Source: JAGUYA01 sp043802425 (GTDB lineage: Bacteria; Omnitrophota; Gorgyraeia; Gygaellales; Profunditerraquicolaceae). Taken from it: DNA of 16,566 nt. Positions 1-7,508 of the stretch are shown one piece after another. The position numbers and the translations under genes were made by a program. The stretch spans positions 1-16,566 of the forward strand of contig JAZDLA010000035.1 of assembly GCA_043802425.1 (NCBI GenBank), given 5' to 3'. Position 1 is the stretch's first letter. Every line of letters starts with the position of its first letter. The notes under the pieces are model-generated. The model was not told the origin of the DNA. It ran no database searches and saw nothing but the letters and a program-made list of their open reading frames with translations.

Positions 1-1481
1 TCTTCTATCTTCTTACGGATGTCACGCGCCAGGTTCACCGCGTCGCTATCTGAGATTTTCTCAGGCTGCACCACTACGCGTATCTCACGGCCTGCCTGTA
101 TGGCAAAAGATTTTTCTACGCCTTTAAAAAGATTAGCTATAGACTCTAACTTATCTAATCTTTTGATGTATGTTTCTAATGTCTCGCGGCGCGCGCCCGG
201 ACGGGCAGCGCTAATAGCGTCTGCGGCTACGGCCAACACCGCATAAAAACTCTTGGGTTCTATTTCTTCATGGTGCGCCTCAATGCTGGCGATGACTTCA
301 GGCGACTCATTAAATTTTTTCGCCAGGTCCGCCCCTATTTTGGCATGCGTACCTTCAATCTGGTGGTCGATGGCCTTGCCGATATCATGCAATAGGCCAA
401 TCCTACGCGCCAGCTTAAAATCCAGTTTCAGTTCTGAAGCCATGATGCCTAAAAGAAAAGCTACTTCCTTAGAGTGCTGCAGGGCATTTTGGCCGAAACT
501 GCTGCGGTATTTTAAACGGCCGACGAGCTTGATTAATTCCGGATGCAGGTTGTCTACCCCTGCCTCAAAGGTTGCGCGCTCTCCTTCTTCGCGTATCCTC
601 TCATCCATCTCTTTCTTAGTCTTCTCCACTATCTCTTCAATCCTGCCGGGGTGGATTCTGCCGTCGCTGATCAGCTTCTCAAGGCTCAGGCGCGCGATTT
701 CCCGGCGTACGGTATCAAAGGCAGACAGGGTAACTGCTTCGGGAGTATCGTCAATGATTACATCTACGCCCGTAGCCATTTCCAGGGCGCGGATGTTCCT
801 GCCTTCCCTGCCGATAACCCTGCCCTTCATGTCGTCGTTAGGTAAAGCCACGACGCTTACTGTCGACTCCACCGCATGTTCTGCGGCGCATCTTTGGATG
901 GCCAGGCTAATAATCTCTCTGGCTTTTTTATCCATGGTGCTGCGCAGCTCTTCCTCATGTCTCTTCAAGAGCAATGCCTTCTCGGTATTCAGTTCTTCGT
1001 TGAGACGGCTAAGTAATATCTGTTTTGCCTCTTCCGCAGATAAAGAAGCGATCTTCTGCAACCTTTCTTTTTCTTCCGCAATAAGTAACTGCAGCTGATT
1101 ATCCTTGGCTTTGATTGCCTCTTCCTGTTTTCTGATATTCTCCTGTCGACTTTCGGTTTCCTTTTCTTTCCTCTCCAGAAGCTCCAGGCGCCGGTCGATG
1201 TTTTCCTCTTTCTGGGCCAGCCTCTTCTCCGAATTTACGATATCCTGGCGCCTGTCTTTAGTTTCGCGCTCAAAATCCTGGCGCATGCGGTATAAAAGAT
1301 CTTTTGCTTCCAGCTCTCCTTCTCTGCGTTTGTCCTGCGTTTCTTTTTTCGCCTGCTCTAAAATCTGCTTGGCCCTGGTTTCGGCGTCTTGAATCTTCTT
1401 CTCCGCTATATATCTTCTGAAGAAATACCCCAGGGAGCCTGAGATTAAAGCGGCGACAGCTACAATAATTATATTTAGCAT
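1..1481 (-). CDS. rny: Ribonuclease Y, C-terminus cut by window edge
   Basis: Membrane-anchored endoribonuclease that starts mRNA decay. Translating the minus strand from ATG at 1481 gives 493 residues, open to the window edge. The family is about 520 residues, so only about 25 are missing. Visible parts: an N-terminal membrane helix (about 1-22), a long charged coiled coil (about 25-190, rich in K, E, R, Q), a KH domain (about 205-270, with GRVIGREGRNIRA) and an HD phosphohydrolase domain with the H365-D366 pair in LLHDIGKAIDHQ. The visible end, ARDIRKKIE, is typical of the family just before its last strands. An AGGAGG ribosome site at 1497-1492 lies 10 nt before the ATG. It follows the 5-formyl-THF cyclo-ligase gene by 74 nt, and I see no convincing promoter in that gap. 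A 5-FCL/rny neighbourhood is common in bacteria, which supports both calls. Confidence 0.96.
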   Translation of the reverse strand, partial: MLNIIIVAVAALISGSLGYFFRRYIAEKKIQDAETRAKQILEQAKKETQDKRREGELEAKDLLYRMRQDFERETKDRRQDIVNSEKRLAQKEENIDRRLELLERKEKETESRQENIRKQEEAIKAKDNQLQLLIAEEKERLQKIASLSAEEAKQILLSRLNEELNTEKALLLKRHEEELRSTMDKKAREIISLAIQRCAAEHAVESTVSVVALPNDDMKGRVIGREGRNIRALEMATGVDVIIDDTPEAVTLSAFDTVRREIARLSLEKLISDGRIHPGRIEEIVEKTKKEMDERIREEGERATFEAGVDNLHPELIKLVGRLKYRSSFGQNALQHSKEVAFLLGIMASELKLDFKLARRIGLLHDIGKAIDHQIEGTHAKIGADLAKKFNESPEVIASIEAHHEEIEPKSFYAVLAVAADAISAARPGARRETLETYIKRLDKLESIANLFKGVEKSFAIQAGREIRVVVQPEKISDSDAVNLARDIRKKIE

Positions 1482-1555
1482 CGCTTAATCAGCCTCCTGT
1501 TCTTGGAAATACAATCGATTTTTAAAAGGGTGAAGTTGTTTAGAACTTAAAGAAG

Positions 1556-2116
1556 TCAGGCAAAAATAACTCTGTCGACGCTTACATCAGTCGAGGTGGC
1601 GGGTATGGAAGGCAAGATTTGGAAGTCAAAGGCCAGGCCAAGCGAGACTGTACGGCAGGGGAGCCCTTTTAAAAAAGAATCGTAGCACCCCTTACCCCGC
1701 CCTAAGCGGTTACCTTTTTTATCAAAGGCGATACCTGGCACAATTACTACATCTAAATCTTCTAAGTGAACAGGTTTTTTAACCGCGGGTTCCCGTGTCC
1801 CATAGGGGCCTTTTTTGAGTTTGGCCTTGTCTTGTAACAGACAGGGGCTTATTTTGATCCTGGCCCTGTGAGAGACCGGAACTGCGATTATCTTACCTAA
1901 TTTTCTTGCTTCTTTTATCATATCTTCCGTATCAACCTCGCCATCAAAAGAGATGTAAAACATTACTCTTTTTGCCTGAAGAAATTCCCAAGTTCTAAAA
2001 AGTTTCTCCTGTATAACCTTACTTTTTCTCTCTCGGTTTTCCTCCTTCTGTGTTTTTAGTTCTAAGAGGATTTTACTACGGATTTGCTCTTTTGTCAACC
2101 CCCTGACTCTACTCAT
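1556..2116 (-). CDS. 5-formyltetrahydrofolate cyclo-ligase
   Basis: Cytoplasmic enzyme that converts 5-formyl-THF to 5,10-methenyl-THF using ATP, returning the inhibitory folate form to the one-carbon pool. The protein has 186 residues, normal for the YgfA/MTHFS family. Family signatures seen: a basic N-terminal helix, YISFDGEVDT (54-63, folate side), VPGIAFDKKGNRLGRGKGCYD (about 126-146), the nucleotide/phosphate loop usually written GxGxGYYDR, and a C-terminal VDRVIF. The loop reads GRGKGCYDSF, so the usual GGGYYD is altered to GKGCYD, but the Gly/Tyr-Asp core remains. It follows the NifU-like gene by 11 nt with only a weak AGG before the ATG, so it is probably translated from the same mRNA. 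The one-carbon neighbour (MetV-like) fits this role. Confidence 0.93.
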   Translation of the reverse strand: MSRVRGLTKEQIRSKILLELKTQKEENRERKSKVIQEKLFRTWEFLQAKRVMFYISFDGEVDTEDMIKEARKLGKIIAVPVSHRARIKISPCLLQDKAKLKKGPYGTREPAVKKPVHLEDLDVVIVPGIAFDKKGNRLGRGKGCYDSFLKGLPCRTVSLGLAFDFQILPSIPATSTDVSVDRVIFA

Positions 2117-2127
2117 CTAGCCTAAAA

Positions 2128-2547
2128 TTAATGGTGGTCGTGACTGGGAATATCAAAATCGATCCCTTTACCCTGCCTCTGGTAATAATCCTTGATTGCG
2201 GATTTCAGCGCCTCCTCAGCCAGCACAGAACAGTGCATCTTTATGGGCGGTAGGCCTCCTAAGGCTTCTGCCACAGCACGATTAGAGATTCTTAAGGCCT
2301 CCTCAATGGCCTTTCCCTTGACCATTTCGGTCACCATGGAGCTGGTAGAGATGGCTGCGCCGCAACCGAACGTCTTAAATTTCGCATCTACGATAATATT
2401 ATTTTCTATCTTAATATACATCCTCATGATGTCCCCGCAGACGGGGTTTCCGACGTTGCCGATACCGCTGGCGTCGGGAATCTCGCCGACATTCCTGGGG
2501 TGCAAAAAATGATCCATTACTTTTTCTGAATAGGGCTGCTCAGCCAT
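2128..2547 (-). CDS. Fe-S cluster assembly scaffold, IscU/NifU N-terminal type
   Basis: Cytoplasmic scaffold on which [2Fe-2S] clusters are built with sulfur from a cysteine desulfurase. The protein has 139 residues, the size of stand-alone IscU/NifU-N. All three cluster cysteines are present: C37 in NPVCGD (followed by the conserved D39), C62 in FGCGAA and C106 in MHCS. The N-terminal YSEKVMDHFLHPRNVG is typical of the family. The C-terminus ends in a His/Asp-rich tail (SHDHH), and the usual LPPIKMHC partner-binding loop is present. The ATG overlaps the end of the MetV-like gene by 8 bp, indicating translational coupling. No cysteine desulfurase is in the window, so the sulfur donor must be encoded elsewhere. 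The iscU and nifU names are not separable here. Confidence 0.94.
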   Translation of the reverse strand: MAEQPYSEKVMDHFLHPRNVGEIPDASGIGNVGNPVCGDIMRMYIKIENNIIVDAKFKTFGCGAAISTSSMVTEMVKGKAIEEALRISNRAVAEALGGLPPIKMHCSVLAEEALKSAIKDYYQRQGKGIDFDIPSHDHH

Positions 2548-3202
2548 CTTGTTTCGTCATGATTAATTTATGCGGCCTGGTTGTCTTCTTAAAATCCTTA
2601 GCTGGCTGGACTTTCTTAAACTCGCTAAGCCTGTTCTTCTTCTCCAACTCCTTGTAAATAAGCACCCAGGCGCAATCTTTGTCTTTATCTACTTCGCACT
2701 TACCGCGATCCACGCCGCCGCAAGGGCCATTAAGCAAACCTTTAGCACAAAGCGTAATCGGGCAAACCCCGGCAGTAACATCCAATACGCATTCGCCGCA
2801 CATAGAACACTTTTCTAAGAAATTACCCTGGCTATCCAAGACCGCGCCAAATAAAGTATTGCAGGCAGGCAGAACCGTAAGGCCCAACCGATCATTATCC
2901 TTAACCGACTGCGTACCTAAGCCGCAGGCTAAGACTAAAATCGCCTCTGCTTGGCGCAGGACCTTCATATTCTTGGCTAACTCTGTTTTGATTTGGCTGG
3001 CCACACAGGGCGCGCTGGGGATACACATACCGACGATAGTTTTACCCTGGGCTTCTAGGCCTAGTTTCATTTTGGATAGTTCGTCCTGGCCGCCGGTCTT
3101 ACAGGTAGTGGCACATTCGCCGCAACCCACCAGGAAAATTTTAGTGTAGCCTGTTAAGCTATCTATAATCTCCTGAAAGGGTTTTTGCTCTGTTATAATC
3201 AT
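2540..3202 (-). CDS. MetV-like methylenetetrahydrofolate reductase C-terminal (MTHFR_C) protein
   Basis: 220-residue cysteine-rich protein matching the stand-alone MTHFR_C/MetV family, which partners MetF in the methyl branch of folate carbon metabolism in acetogens and relatives. There are 15 cysteines. An N-terminal VGCGECATTC cluster (C27, C30, C34) is followed by a Rossmann-like segment with C60, C66, C93 and C114. The diagnostic region then runs from C132 (CSMCGECVLD, C147, C152) to LNGPCGG (C161) and GKCEVD...CAW (C169, C177), which probably binds metal or a cluster. No MetF catalytic subunit is seen nearby. It is the first gene of an apparent operon with a NifU-like scaffold and 5-FCL, which fits folate one-carbon metabolism needing Fe-S assembly. 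GGAGAG precedes the ATG. The family assignment is strong; the precise reaction here is inference. Confidence 0.85.
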   Translation of the reverse strand: MIITEQKPFQEIIDSLTGYTKIFLVGCGECATTCKTGGQDELSKMKLGLEAQGKTIVGMCIPSAPCVASQIKTELAKNMKVLRQAEAILVLACGLGTQSVKDNDRLGLTVLPACNTLFGAVLDSQGNFLEKCSMCGECVLDVTAGVCPITLCAKGLLNGPCGGVDRGKCEVDKDKDCAWVLIYKELEKKNRLSEFKKVQPAKDFKKTTRPHKLIMTKQDG

Positions 3203-3223
3203 CTTTCTCTCCGTAGATTTAAA

Positions 3224-3252
3224 ATTCTACCACAGTTTAGATCCGACCTCAA
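3224..3252 (-). promoter_or_regulatory. Sigma-70-like promoter for the metV-like operon
   Basis: On the minus strand, a -35 TTGAGG (3252-3247), a 17-nt spacer and a -10 TAGAAT (3229-3224) place transcription start near 3217, 15 nt before the MetV-like ATG. A 9-bp inverted repeat, ACAGTTTAG (3232-3240) with CTAAACTGT (3285-3293), has one arm inside the promoter spacer, so it could be an operator. This is inferred from sequence match only. Confidence 0.55.
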
Positions 3253-3292
3253 GGAGAAAATTATACCTCAGCCCAAGCCACCCGCTAAACTG

Positions 3293-4624
3293 TTACTCTA
3301 TCTTCTTATCCCCGCGCAATTTATCCAGGCGCTGCTTAATCTTAGCCTCATGGCCTATATCAGCAGGCTCATAATATTTGACTTTATGTGCGGTGTATTT
3401 CTGTTTTACATAATGCCCATCATAATCATGGGCGTATTTATAGCCCTTGCCGTGGCCTAAGCCTTCGGCATCAGCGTGGGTGTCTTTAAGATGATCTGGT
3501 ACTTCCTGTATTTTTTGCTTTTCCATATCGCCTAAGGCCTTATCAATAGCCAGGTAACTGGCGTTGGATTTAGGCGCGCAAGCCACATAGATAGCTGCCT
3601 GGGCAAGAACGATTCTGGCTTCCGGCATACCTACAAACTCAGAGATTTGCAATGCGGCGTTAGCTAAGACCAATGCTAGGGGGTCGGCATTACCCACATC
3701 TTCTGCTGCGGCAATACAAATCCGACGGGCAATAAAACGCGGGTCTTCCCCCGCGTAGAGCATCTTAGCCATCCAATATAAAGCCGCATCAGGGTCAGAG
3801 CCGCGCATAGACTTGATAAATGCCGAGGCAGTATCGTAATGGGCATCTTCATCTTTATCGTAAAGCACGGGTTTTTTCTGGATAGACTCAGCAGGTACTT
3901 CTAAATTAAAATCAACGGACCCGTCTTTAGACTTAGGCGTAGTCAGTACGCCTACCTCTAAAGCATTCAGGGCCCGACGGGCATCTCCCTCGCAGGTCTT
4001 GGCGAGAAACGCCAACGCCCTCTTATCTAATTTTATCTTCAGATTACCAAAACCCCTGGCTTTATCCTTTAAGGCTTGCGAAAGTATGGCGAGAATATCG
4101 CTTTCTTTAAGTGATTTTAATTCCACTACCAGCGAACGCGATAAAAGCGGCGAGATTAAAGAAAAGTAGGGATTATGCACGGTTGCGCCGATCAAAATAG
4201 GATTACCTTCTTCCACATCCGGCATGAGCACGTCCTGCTGGGCTTTATTAAAACGATGGATTTCGTCGATAAAAAGTATGGTTTTCCTATCGGCATTTGC
4301 TTTTTTATGTTTAGCCTGGGCGATGACCTTTCTTAACTCTTCGACATTAGAGGTGGTGGCGTTAACGGCCACATAATGTGCTTTAGTAATGTGGGCGATA
4401 CACCAGGCAAGAGAGGTCTTGCCTATTCCCGGCGGGCCGTATAATACCAGAGAACTTAAGCGGTCTGCCTCAATCGCCCGGCGCAGGAGCTTTCCCTTGC
4501 CCAGGAGATGTTCCTGGCCTACGAATTCTCCTAAATTCACCGGGCGCATACGTACAGCTAAAGGGAGATCTTTATTTATAGCGGGTTTTTCGGCGAAGAG
4601 CTCAAAGCTATCTGTATTTTTCAT
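3293..4624 (-). CDS. rarA: Replication-associated recombination protein A (AAA+ ATPase)
   Basis: RarA/MgsA family ATPase related to clamp-loader and RuvB proteins; it acts on stalled replication forks together with single-strand-binding protein. The length of 443 residues is normal. Seen: FVGQEHLLG (about 34-42), Walker A GPPGIGKT (63-70), Walker B FIDEIH (118-123) followed by RFNKAQQD, sensor-1 region IGAT, an arginine-finger region LLSRS, and the C-terminal tetramerisation region with AAEDVGNADP and a late HLKDTH-type segment. The ATG at 4624 is the natural start (MKNTDSFELF), but it has no Shine-Dalgarno sequence: the eight preceding bases are ACCTAACT, directly after the 6S RNA T-tract. 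It may depend on read-through from the 6S promoter and be poorly translated. 6S RNA beside rarA is also known in other bacteria. Confidence 0.96.
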   Translation of the reverse strand: MKNTDSFELFAEKPAINKDLPLAVRMRPVNLGEFVGQEHLLGKGKLLRRAIEADRLSSLVLYGPPGIGKTSLAWCIAHITKAHYVAVNATTSNVEELRKVIAQAKHKKANADRKTILFIDEIHRFNKAQQDVLMPDVEEGNPILIGATVHNPYFSLISPLLSRSLVVELKSLKESDILAILSQALKDKARGFGNLKIKLDKRALAFLAKTCEGDARRALNALEVGVLTTPKSKDGSVDFNLEVPAESIQKKPVLYDKDEDAHYDTASAFIKSMRGSDPDAALYWMAKMLYAGEDPRFIARRICIAAAEDVGNADPLALVLANAALQISEFVGMPEARIVLAQAAIYVACAPKSNASYLAIDKALGDMEKQKIQEVPDHLKDTHADAEGLGHGKGYKYAHDYDGHYVKQKYTAHKVKYYEPADIGHEAKIKQRLDKLRGDKKIE

Positions 4625-4632
4625 AGTTAGGT

Positions 4633-4818
4633 AAAAAAAATCCCCGCATGTGCCGTTGGACTTAGAATGTTGTGAACCTGTTTCTTTACAAGTGGGTGCT
4701 CTGCTCCTGGCGCCTAAGCGCCAAGAGAACCAAGCTCCCTTAATATAGGTGTTGGTTCACCAATTATCGCACATCCAACGTGCACGGCAGGGATATCTAA
4801 AAGAACAATTCTGATTCT
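4633..4818 (-). ncRNA. ssrS: 6S RNA
   Basis: About 186 nt, from a predicted start at 4818 to an eight-T tract at 4640-4633, that can fold as the 6S rod. The closing stem pairs ATCCCTGC, GTGC and CGTTGG on the 5' side with CCAACG, GCAC and GCGGGGAT on the 3' side, with small internal bulges. Next comes a large central bubble of about 12-14 nt on each side, then an exact GTGAACC/GGTTCAC stem. The apical arm is capped by CTCTTGGCGC-TTAG-GCGCCAGGAG. This open-promoter mimic is the hallmark of the RNA that binds sigma-70 RNA polymerase in stationary phase. The closing stem followed by T8 can double as the terminator. It lies between pheT and rarA, a position that fits known 6S neighbourhoods. Identification is by hand-folding, not by a covariance model. 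Confidence 0.85.
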
Positions 4819-4824
4819 ATTTAA

Positions 4825-4853
4825 ATTATAACACATACTACTTGCAAAATCAA
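4825..4853 (-). promoter_or_regulatory. Strong sigma-70 promoter of 6S RNA
   Basis: A -35 TTGATT (4853-4848), an exact 17-nt spacer and a perfect -10 TATAAT (4830-4825) predict a start at A4818. The promoter begins only 4 nt after the pheT stop codon. It is the best consensus promoter I find in the window and probably also feeds rarA. Confidence 0.8.
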
Positions 4854-4856
4854 GAC

Positions 4857-6880
4857 TTATCTGATCTGGGCCGCGAAGCGCTTGGTCAAAAAATCGCAGA
4901 TCGCAGAATGCACCGGATTGATTTCGGCCTCGGTTAAAGTGCGCTCATCCCGTCGGTAAAAGCAGGAGATCGTAAAGCCTTTAAAGCCGGCGGGTATCTG
5001 TTTACCCTTATAATAATCTATGACCTTCGCCTCGCGCAGTAATGGGCTACCCTGCTCTTTTATCGCTTCCAATATATCCCCGGCCAAAGTCTCCTCTTTA
5101 AGAAACAGGCTGATATCCCTGGATATCCCCGGATATACCGCAAGACGGATAAATTTTTTATTTAAGTCTGCGTAAGATAAAAGCCTGCTTAAGTTAAGCT
5201 CGGCGACAAATACTTCCTTATTTTTTATACCTAAACTATCCAAAATATTTTTTTTAAGCCCGGCGATAAAACCTATTTCTTCACCGGACACATATATGGG
5301 TATCCTGTCGGTATTATCCGCCGTCTTAAAACTATAATCTCTTGCGCCCAGCCGCACAAAGAGGGCTTCGCATATCCCTTTCAAATGCAGTGGCTCGGCC
5401 GTATCTTTAATCAGCCCCTGCTCCAATAATAAAGGCTTTGCCCCGCAAAGGGCCATACCTAATAAGAGCTCTTCTTTTGGCCCGAAGTTTGACGCTAAGA
5501 AACCGTGCGCAATCTCAAATATATTCACGTACTCCTGCTTCTGATTCAGGTTGTAAGCCACGCAAGCAGCAAGGCTGGGCATAAGTTGAGGCCTTAAAAT
5601 CCCCTGCTCCTGACTTAAGGGGTTAAGAATTTCTATGGCCTCATCAGCCTGCGCCCCCCTAAAATTCCTTAATAAATCCTTATCCATCAGGCTATAGGTA
5701 ATTACTTCATTTAAGCCTAGCCCGGTAAGGATATTCTTTATCGCCGATACTAAAATTCTCGGCTGGTCAGCACTTACTTGCGGCTCTACCACAGGAAGAG
5801 TCGTGGGTATATTATCATAACCGGATATCCTGGCTATCTCCTCAATTAAATCTACCTCTAATTCTACGTCCGGCCGGTGCGCAGGGATTGCCACCCGAAA
5901 AGAATTTTTAGCTTTAGCCTTAGTTTTAAACCCTAAGTCATTTAAGATTTTCTTTATCTTGGCCGCGGCGATATTCACCCCTAAGATCTTCTGCGCGGTG
6001 AATACTGATAAATTAATACTCTGCTTTTTAATTTTGGGTAGCCCCGAACTCTTGGCTAAAGCGCAACTTCCGCCTGTTAGCTCCCGGATTAATCCCGCTG
6101 CCTGCCGGGAGGCGCTCTCTACCGTTTCGGCATCCACGCCTCTTTCAAATCTATAGGAAGAATCACTCTGGATCCCTAATTTCTGCCTACCACGGCGCAC
6201 AACAATGGGGTTAAAGACCGCTGCCTCTAAAAGTATATTTTGTGTGGCCTCGGTAACCTCGGTATCCTTTCCGCCCATCACACCGGCTAAAGCCACTGGT
6301 TTTTGGTCATCGGCGATTACAAGGATATCGGGATCAAGTATCTTCTCTTCGCCATCAATAGCGATAATCTTCTCGCCGCTCTTCGCCCGGCGCACAATTA
6401 TGGTATCCCCTTTTAACTTATTTAAATCAAAGGCATGCAGCGGCTCACCCCAGGTAAATAAAACGTAATTAGTGATATCGACAACGTTATTGACGCTACG
6501 GCAGCCGATAAGCTCTAATCTTTTCGTAAGCCACGCCGGCGATGGCCCGACTTTAACATCGCGGATGATTCTTGCGGTATAGAGAGGGCAATCCCTTTTA
6601 CTCTCTATCTCTATCTTAAAAGGTAAGGCTTCTTTTTTCGTAACTCGTAACTCGTAACTCGTAACTTTTTATTAGTAATTGCCGCGACTTCTCGGGCAAT
6701 CCCGATTACGCTTAACCAGTCCGGACGGTTAGAAGTAACTTCAATCTCAAAAACAAAATCGCCGCCCTTTTCTTCCAGAGAAGTAACTTCCAGGCCGGCC
6801 ATAGTCAGTTTGTCTGCCAAGGCCTGAGGCGAAATTTTAATCTCTACAAAATCCTTGAGCCAATTATAGGTGACTTTCAT
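4857..6880 (-). CDS. pheT: Phenylalanine-tRNA ligase beta subunit, broken by a -1 frameshift
   Basis: Beta subunit of the (alpha-beta)2 PheRS. From ATG 6880 the frame encodes 83 codons (MKVTYNWLKDFVEIKI..., B1 region), then would stop at TAG 6613-6611. The rest continues in the -1 frame, from GAA at 6632 to TAA at 4857, with EALPFKIEIE and CPLYTARI. The shift falls at a 4 x 7-bp repeat (6638-6665) abutting A AAA AAG (6638-6632). A -1 slip there joins both parts into 674 residues. Domains in that product: B1, B3/4 (about 100-270), B5 (about 288-358), the catalytic-like core, and a ferredoxin-fold anticodon-binding domain in the last 93 residues. The usual N-terminal tRNA-binding EMAP/OB domain is absent, making it about 120 residues shorter than E. 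coli PheT. The frame break could be a natural frameshift signal, a variable repeat or a sequence error. Confidence 0.92.
6632..6638 (-). other. A AAA AAG slippery heptamer in pheT
   Basis: The heptamer is in the exact zero-frame phase (CGA AAA AAG, codons 81-83) needed for -1 slippage, and the -1 frame is the one that encodes the rest of PheT. The same heptamer drives -1 frameshifting in E. coli dnaX. A possible downstream hairpin, ATAGAGAG with CTCTCTAT, starts about 23 nt later. That is farther than the usual 5-9 nt, so stimulation is uncertain. No upstream internal Shine-Dalgarno is evident. Confidence 0.6.
6638..6665 (-). repeat. Heptamer tandem repeat, 4 x GTTACGA, inside pheT
   Basis: Four perfect, adjacent copies of GTTACGA on the coding strand, 28 bp in all. 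They encode LRVTSYELR (residues 73-81) between the B1 region and the start of B3/4, where PheT proteins have no conserved sequence. Seven is not a multiple of three, so only 3n+2 copies (2, 5, ...) keep both halves of pheT in one frame. Four copies do not. Confidence 0.95.
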
Positions 6881-6904
6881 AATAAATAATTCTGGCCCCG
6901 TTTT

Positions 6905-7489
6905 TTAGCTTTTTGCGCAATATCTTTCGCAATAACCATAACCATTTCCGTACATTCCGTTGCTTGAGCTCTCTTCCGCTACCCCGCCTCCCATGGCGGC
7001 GCAACCCGTGCCTAAATCCGTGTATCCCGATGCACACGTAGGTGGTGTACAAGCGGCTGTACAGCGCCAATTAGGAGTCATATTACCGTATGAAGACACC
7101 ATACAACTCCAACTACACTTGGGCGAATAGACTGCCTTACCCCCTGCTGCATCCACATAGGCCTTGATGGCCACGTCGTTATCTGCAGTAGGGGCGGCGA
7201 CATTGGTAATCTTATAGGAAGGTGTGGCCCCGGAAAGCTTAATCTCTCCTGCTACTTCTAATTTCTTCGAAGGGCTCTCTATCCCGATACCGACGTTACC
7301 TGACTGAATAGCCAGATTAGTATTACTGTAGGTGGTTAATTCATTGTAGACCCCATACGGTGATGGATAATAGGTAGTGATGGTGTAGGATTCTTCTTCG
7401 GCGAATAAATCAGTAACTAGTAACGCGTAACTAGTAACTAGTAAGGCTGTGGCCAATAATACTACTAAACCTAAGCCTTCCTTTCGCAT
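6905..7489 (-). CDS. Secreted, cysteine-rich protein with tail-fibre-like repeat region
   Basis: Function unknown; 194 residues. The N-terminus is a signal peptide (charged MRKEG, hydrophobic to about residue 26, then FAEEE). Next comes TITTYYPSPYGVYNEL, a segment I associate with Omnitrophota-type surface proteins, then GNVGIGIESPSKKLEV and a later DVAIKAYVDAAGG, which resemble the repeat/neck regions of phage tail fibres and bacterial cell-surface fibres. The last 70 residues hold eight cysteines and many Gly, Ser and Tyr, suggesting an extracellular disulfide-stabilised domain. The gene sits between pheS (20 nt upstream) and pheT (24 nt downstream) in the same direction, an unusual place for a surface protein. 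Part of the signal peptide is written in 7-bp repeats (7411-7445). Confidence 0.75.
   Translation of the reverse strand: MRKEGLGLVVLLATALLVTSYALLVTDLFAEEESYTITTYYPSPYGVYNELTTYSNTNLAIQSGNVGIGIESPSKKLEVAGEIKLSGATPSYKITNVAAPTADNDVAIKAYVDAAGGKAVYSPKCSWSCMVSSYGNMTPNWRCTAACTPPTCASGYTDLGTGCAAMGGGVAEESSSNGMYGNGYGYCERYCAKS
7411..7445 (-). repeat. Heptamer tract, 5 units of the GTTAYNN type, in a signal peptide
   Basis: On the coding strand the units are CTTACTA, GTTACTA, GTTACGC, GTTACTA and GTTACTG. They encode LLVTSYALLVTD (residues 16-27), most of the hydrophobic core of the signal peptide. The central unit has GC instead of TA at 7426-7425; a TA there would make TAG in frame. Confidence 0.9.
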
Positions 7490-7508
7490 AGCGCGCCCCC
7501 TTTTGAAA

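Noticed and set aside
253..1392. Long plus-strand open frames at the left edge
   Set aside because: They are antisense to a clear RNase Y coding frame on the minus strand; their Ser-rich composition is typical of shadow frames.
1482..1555. 6S RNA between 5-FCL and rny, or an rny promoter
   Set aside because: The gap is only 74 nt, has no rod-like fold and no convincing -35/-10 pair. The 6S RNA is found at 4633-4818.
6395..6880. pheT as a simple pseudogene
   Set aside because: Everything downstream of the frame break is well conserved without further stops, and PheT is essential; recoding, repeat-number variation or sequence error explains it better.
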